64,000 bases of DNA, taken from assembly GCF_902459465.1 (NCBI RefSeq), contig NW_022985711.1, forward strand, positions 62,001 to 126,000, read 5' to 3'. Shown here in pieces: positions 61,531 to 64,000 of the stretch. This stretch comes from Asterias rubens (Eukaryota; Echinodermata; Asteroidea; Forcipulatida; Asteriidae). The notes below the pieces were generated by a model, which saw nothing but the letters and a program-made list of their open reading frames with translations, ran no database searches and was not told the origin of the DNA. A program made the translations under genes and the position numbers. Numbering within the stretch: the stretch's first letter is position 1; each line of letters begins with the position of its first letter.

Positions 61531-62470
61531 AGTTGTCTGACAATGCCCATGGAGGTAGGTCAATGAAAAGCACGCTCTCTGATCGATTTAATTTTTAGTT
61601 TAGAATAAAGTTAGTTCACAAACAAAAAGACAATAAATTGTTATGGGTTCATTAGATTGAGACTCAAAAGAAAGAGCAATGACTACTTGACTTAATTAAG
61701 AACTCTTTGCTTTGATGGGTCACGTTCAGTCCATGGAAGTTGAAATAATACTAATAGAAGCATTGGCCTGAGCTATAAATAATAAGCCTAACTCGTCAAG
61801 AGAGGGCGGTATATAAGATGAGTGGTCTCCATCTATCAACGAAAACTAACTCAGTTCATGGTTCAAAAAGGCCAGAATCTGGCTAAGGAACACATTTACA
61901 TCTATTTTTGAGCTGACACAGTTAGTATCTAGTAAAAGGTTACTTACTATTTTAATAATGTACTCGAATGCATACTTTCTTTACATTTTATGCAATTATT
62001 TGATGTCTCGCTTCCACTGCTCAGCACATGCACACTGTTCCGTGAATTTTGCACAAACTCATTTAGAACAAGCTTGCCCCCAGCGTTGTTATAAAAATAG
62101 TATGCGTAGGTATCGAGAGATCGATCAAAATTTTGGACACAAGGCTGTACGTACGTATGACCGACAAACGGCTGTTTTAATAGTTTACGACTGTTTAGCG
62201 CAGAGAACAAAAACTTTCGGAAATAATTTGTAATATTCTCCTGCATGGTTTGCGCTCAACACCATTTAGCTGCTGCATTCTATAAAAAAAAAAAAAAAAA
62301 AAATAATAATACAGCAAATTCAATTTGTAACAACTAGAGTAAAGACAGAGTAAATTTAATTTAATTTCTGTTATTGAACATTCAATTTTGTTTTATAATA
62401 AGGCGGCTTGTTCTCATTTGTAATTTTGTACAGAATCTCCATGATTATGTTGGCCTAAGATGCAATTACA
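61531..62470. other. No recognised gene
   Basis: AT-rich, with a ~20-A run at about 62284-62303 followed by AAT units. Open frames near 61950-62246 occur on both strands and have no recognised domain. Confidence 0.45.
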
Positions 62471-62474
62471 TATC

Positions 62475-62705
62475 TGGAAAACACCCTCACTGCATCACAG
62501 AGTTGATTTTGATGCCTGAAAAAAGAGGCTTAAATGGCTGAGCCTTTCTCAGATTTAGTTTTATGGCGATAACTTTTCCTATTTTTCTTAACTACATAAC
62601 TAACTTCAAAGAGAGCGCTACTAACAATGTTTCATAATACAAACAGCCTCTACTGCTCTTACACCAATTACATTTTGTTATGGTTAATAATATTTGGAGT
62701 AATTA
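62475..62705. mobile_element. Strongly diverged GGCAGTGGACACT-family fragment
   Basis: 'gaaaacaccctcactg', 'ttcaaagagagcgctactaa' and 'ttggagtaatta' keep the family order only. Confidence 0.45.
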
Positions 62706-62749
62706 AACAAACAATTTGGTGTTGAGAATTGAAGAGATCGATTGAGGTT

Positions 62750-62825
62750 ACCTTAGGCTACTTCTAGAAACTTTAAGGCTCCTCACAGGGGAGCCTTATA
62801 GTTTCTAGAAGTAACCTTAGGCCAT
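62750..62825. repeat. Hairpin 'cttctagaaact..aaggctcc'
   Basis: 'ttacttctagaaact'-type arms: 'ggctacttctagaaacttta' against 'tatagtttctagaagtaacc' around 'aaggctcctcacaggggagcctt'. Related to 46444-46510. Confidence 0.8.
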
Positions 62826-62924
62826 GTGGTCAATGTTATTTTTAAAAGTAGCCTACTGGGCTAGTAATGTACATTACTAACTTGCCCTCAGAGAGTTATG
62901 AGTACCCGAGATTCTAAAAATTTA

Positions 62925-63240
62925 TAATAACAACCGCATTTCTATAGCGCCTAACACCTTCAAAAGAAAGTCTCTTTAGTGCTCAGAGGAAAACAAAAGA
63001 ATAATTAAGTATAAGAAGATTTGAATAGATATGTTTTGAGAAGAGACTTGAAACTTGAGATCGTGGTGGCTTGTTTGATGTGTAGAGGGAGATTGTTCCA
63101 TAAGTGGGGTGCAGCAAACTGAAAACTCCGTTGACCATTATGCTTTGGTGGCAACATAAGGGATAACAAGTGTGTCTTTGTTAGCAGAGCCGAGGTTTGT
63201 CATAAATAAGTCTTTCTGATGAGTTAACGGTAGCGATAAC
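62925..63240. repeat. Dispersed repeat with 'tatagcgcctaac' start
   Basis: 'catttctatagcgcctaaca', 'gtgctcagaggaaaac' and 'agggagattgttccataa' look like the interspersed repeat common in marine invertebrate genomes. Only one copy in this window. Confidence 0.4.
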
Positions 63241-63867
63241 AACCAAAACGCAAAAGAAGTTTTCACACAAAATCCAAAATAACTTAACACATTTTAGAAT
63301 TTATTATTCACATCTGAAGGGGAAGAAATATCATAGAGCAATATTAACAAGTATGGACTAGGTTACATGTAGGTTGCAGTTTTTAGTAACCCTCGAGAAG
63401 TGGTGCTTCAATTTAAGAACGCCTTCCACCTCTTGAACCCAAAACTCAAACTTTCCATCCTTGTCTTCCTTCATTGGTTTCTAGTTCGCTTTAATTGAGA
63501 GTCCTTGGCTTCACATAACAGAATCCAAGAAATGAAAATATTTGTTTTTTTTCTATGACCTTTATGATCAGGAACTGCACTGAAGGGATCCATTCAATGT
63601 TTCCAACAATGAAAGTCTAAGCGCCAGTTCAGTCTAGCGCCATCTTGAGGTCGCTCTTAGTTCACTTCATGTTATGACTTCTCTGTATTAGTTACCGTTT
63701 ATTCCTGACCTGTTGGCAGTATTAAAAGCAGTAGTTTCTCATGAAAACGAGTTCTATTTTGATCGTGTATGTTTAGACATCCAACTACTACTCCTGTAGT
63801 GGCGTGGTGGCAGTGGTGGGAATGTCTACTTCAATGGCAACAAGCAGGGACACAGATATCTGAAAAC

Positions 63868-64000
63868 ATGTCTGGCCAGCAGAGCACCATCCTCCAGCAA
63901 CTTGTGAGATCTGTTGCCAGTTCTGTGAATCCATCTCTCTTGAAGAATCTTTATCTCACCACCTTGGCCCTGAGCGGACCCTCACCATCTCGACTCCATG
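63868..64000 (+). CDS. Possible first coding exon of an unknown gene (runs off the edge)
   Basis: From the ATG at 63868 a frame with no stop runs to the window end: MSGQQSTILQQLVRSVASSV and about 24 more codons. The composition is GC-richer than the surroundings and codon use looks coding. Upstream (63600-63867) could be a 5' UTR with a short upstream ORF at 63822. I do not recognise the protein. Confidence 0.35.
   Translation, partial: MSGQQSTILQQLVRSVASSVNPSLLKNLYLTTLALSGPSPSRLH

Overview
This is eukaryotic (metazoan) DNA. Its coding exons are short, carry GT/AG splice sites and are separated by introns full of palindromic MITE-like elements and tRNA-derived SINEs. The repeat flavour and the protein families suggest an echinoderm, most likely a sea star. 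That assignment is an inference from sequence flavour; no database search was possible.

Left part, 1-29,700. It opens with a 4.35 kb tandem array of ~467-bp monomers in which full-length and internally deleted monomers form a higher-order pattern, followed by a diverged monomer. A decayed C-type-lectin gene lies at 6359-6664. The main interest is a tandem triplication of a secreted or surface-anchored von Willebrand factor A (vWA) gene on the + strand. Copy 2 (15771-20438) looks intact over five visible exons: a lysozyme/lytic-transglycosylase-like N-terminal domain, a vWA domain with an intact MIDAS, a beta-rich domain ending in a furin-like RRRR, and a Thr/Pro-rich stalk with a hydrophobic C-terminal anchor signal. 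Copy 1 (8269-10599) is a 3'-half duplicate broken by a stop, frameshifts and loss of a splice donor. Copy 3 (about 25007-26844) keeps only the end of the vWA exon plus two intact terminal exons. A non-LTR reverse-transcriptase fragment lies between copies 2 and 3, and an unusual 11-bp AGTACT/CTCGAG minisatellite lies at 29.1-29.7 kb.

Right part, 29,700-64,000. Three conserved housekeeping or signalling genes lie on the - strand and can be assembled exon by exon with consistent splice phases: inositol hexakisphosphate kinase (34174-39016, 371 codons), a Bcl-2 family protein with BH1, BH2 and a C-terminal membrane anchor (44342-46012, 192 codons), and an Alba-domain RNase P/MRP p25-like protein (54753-60293, first exon not found). 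Their introns and flanks hold at least three SINE families, about fifteen copies of a ~380-bp palindromic element with ends like GGCAGTGGACACT, several other MITE families, and a multi-level nest of elements at 48.5-51.3 kb. A possible first coding exon of another + strand gene runs off the right edge.

The three - strand genes show no obvious functional link to each other. The vWA triplication is the locus with visible recent evolution: duplication, pseudogenisation, loss of the furin motif and contraction of the stalk.
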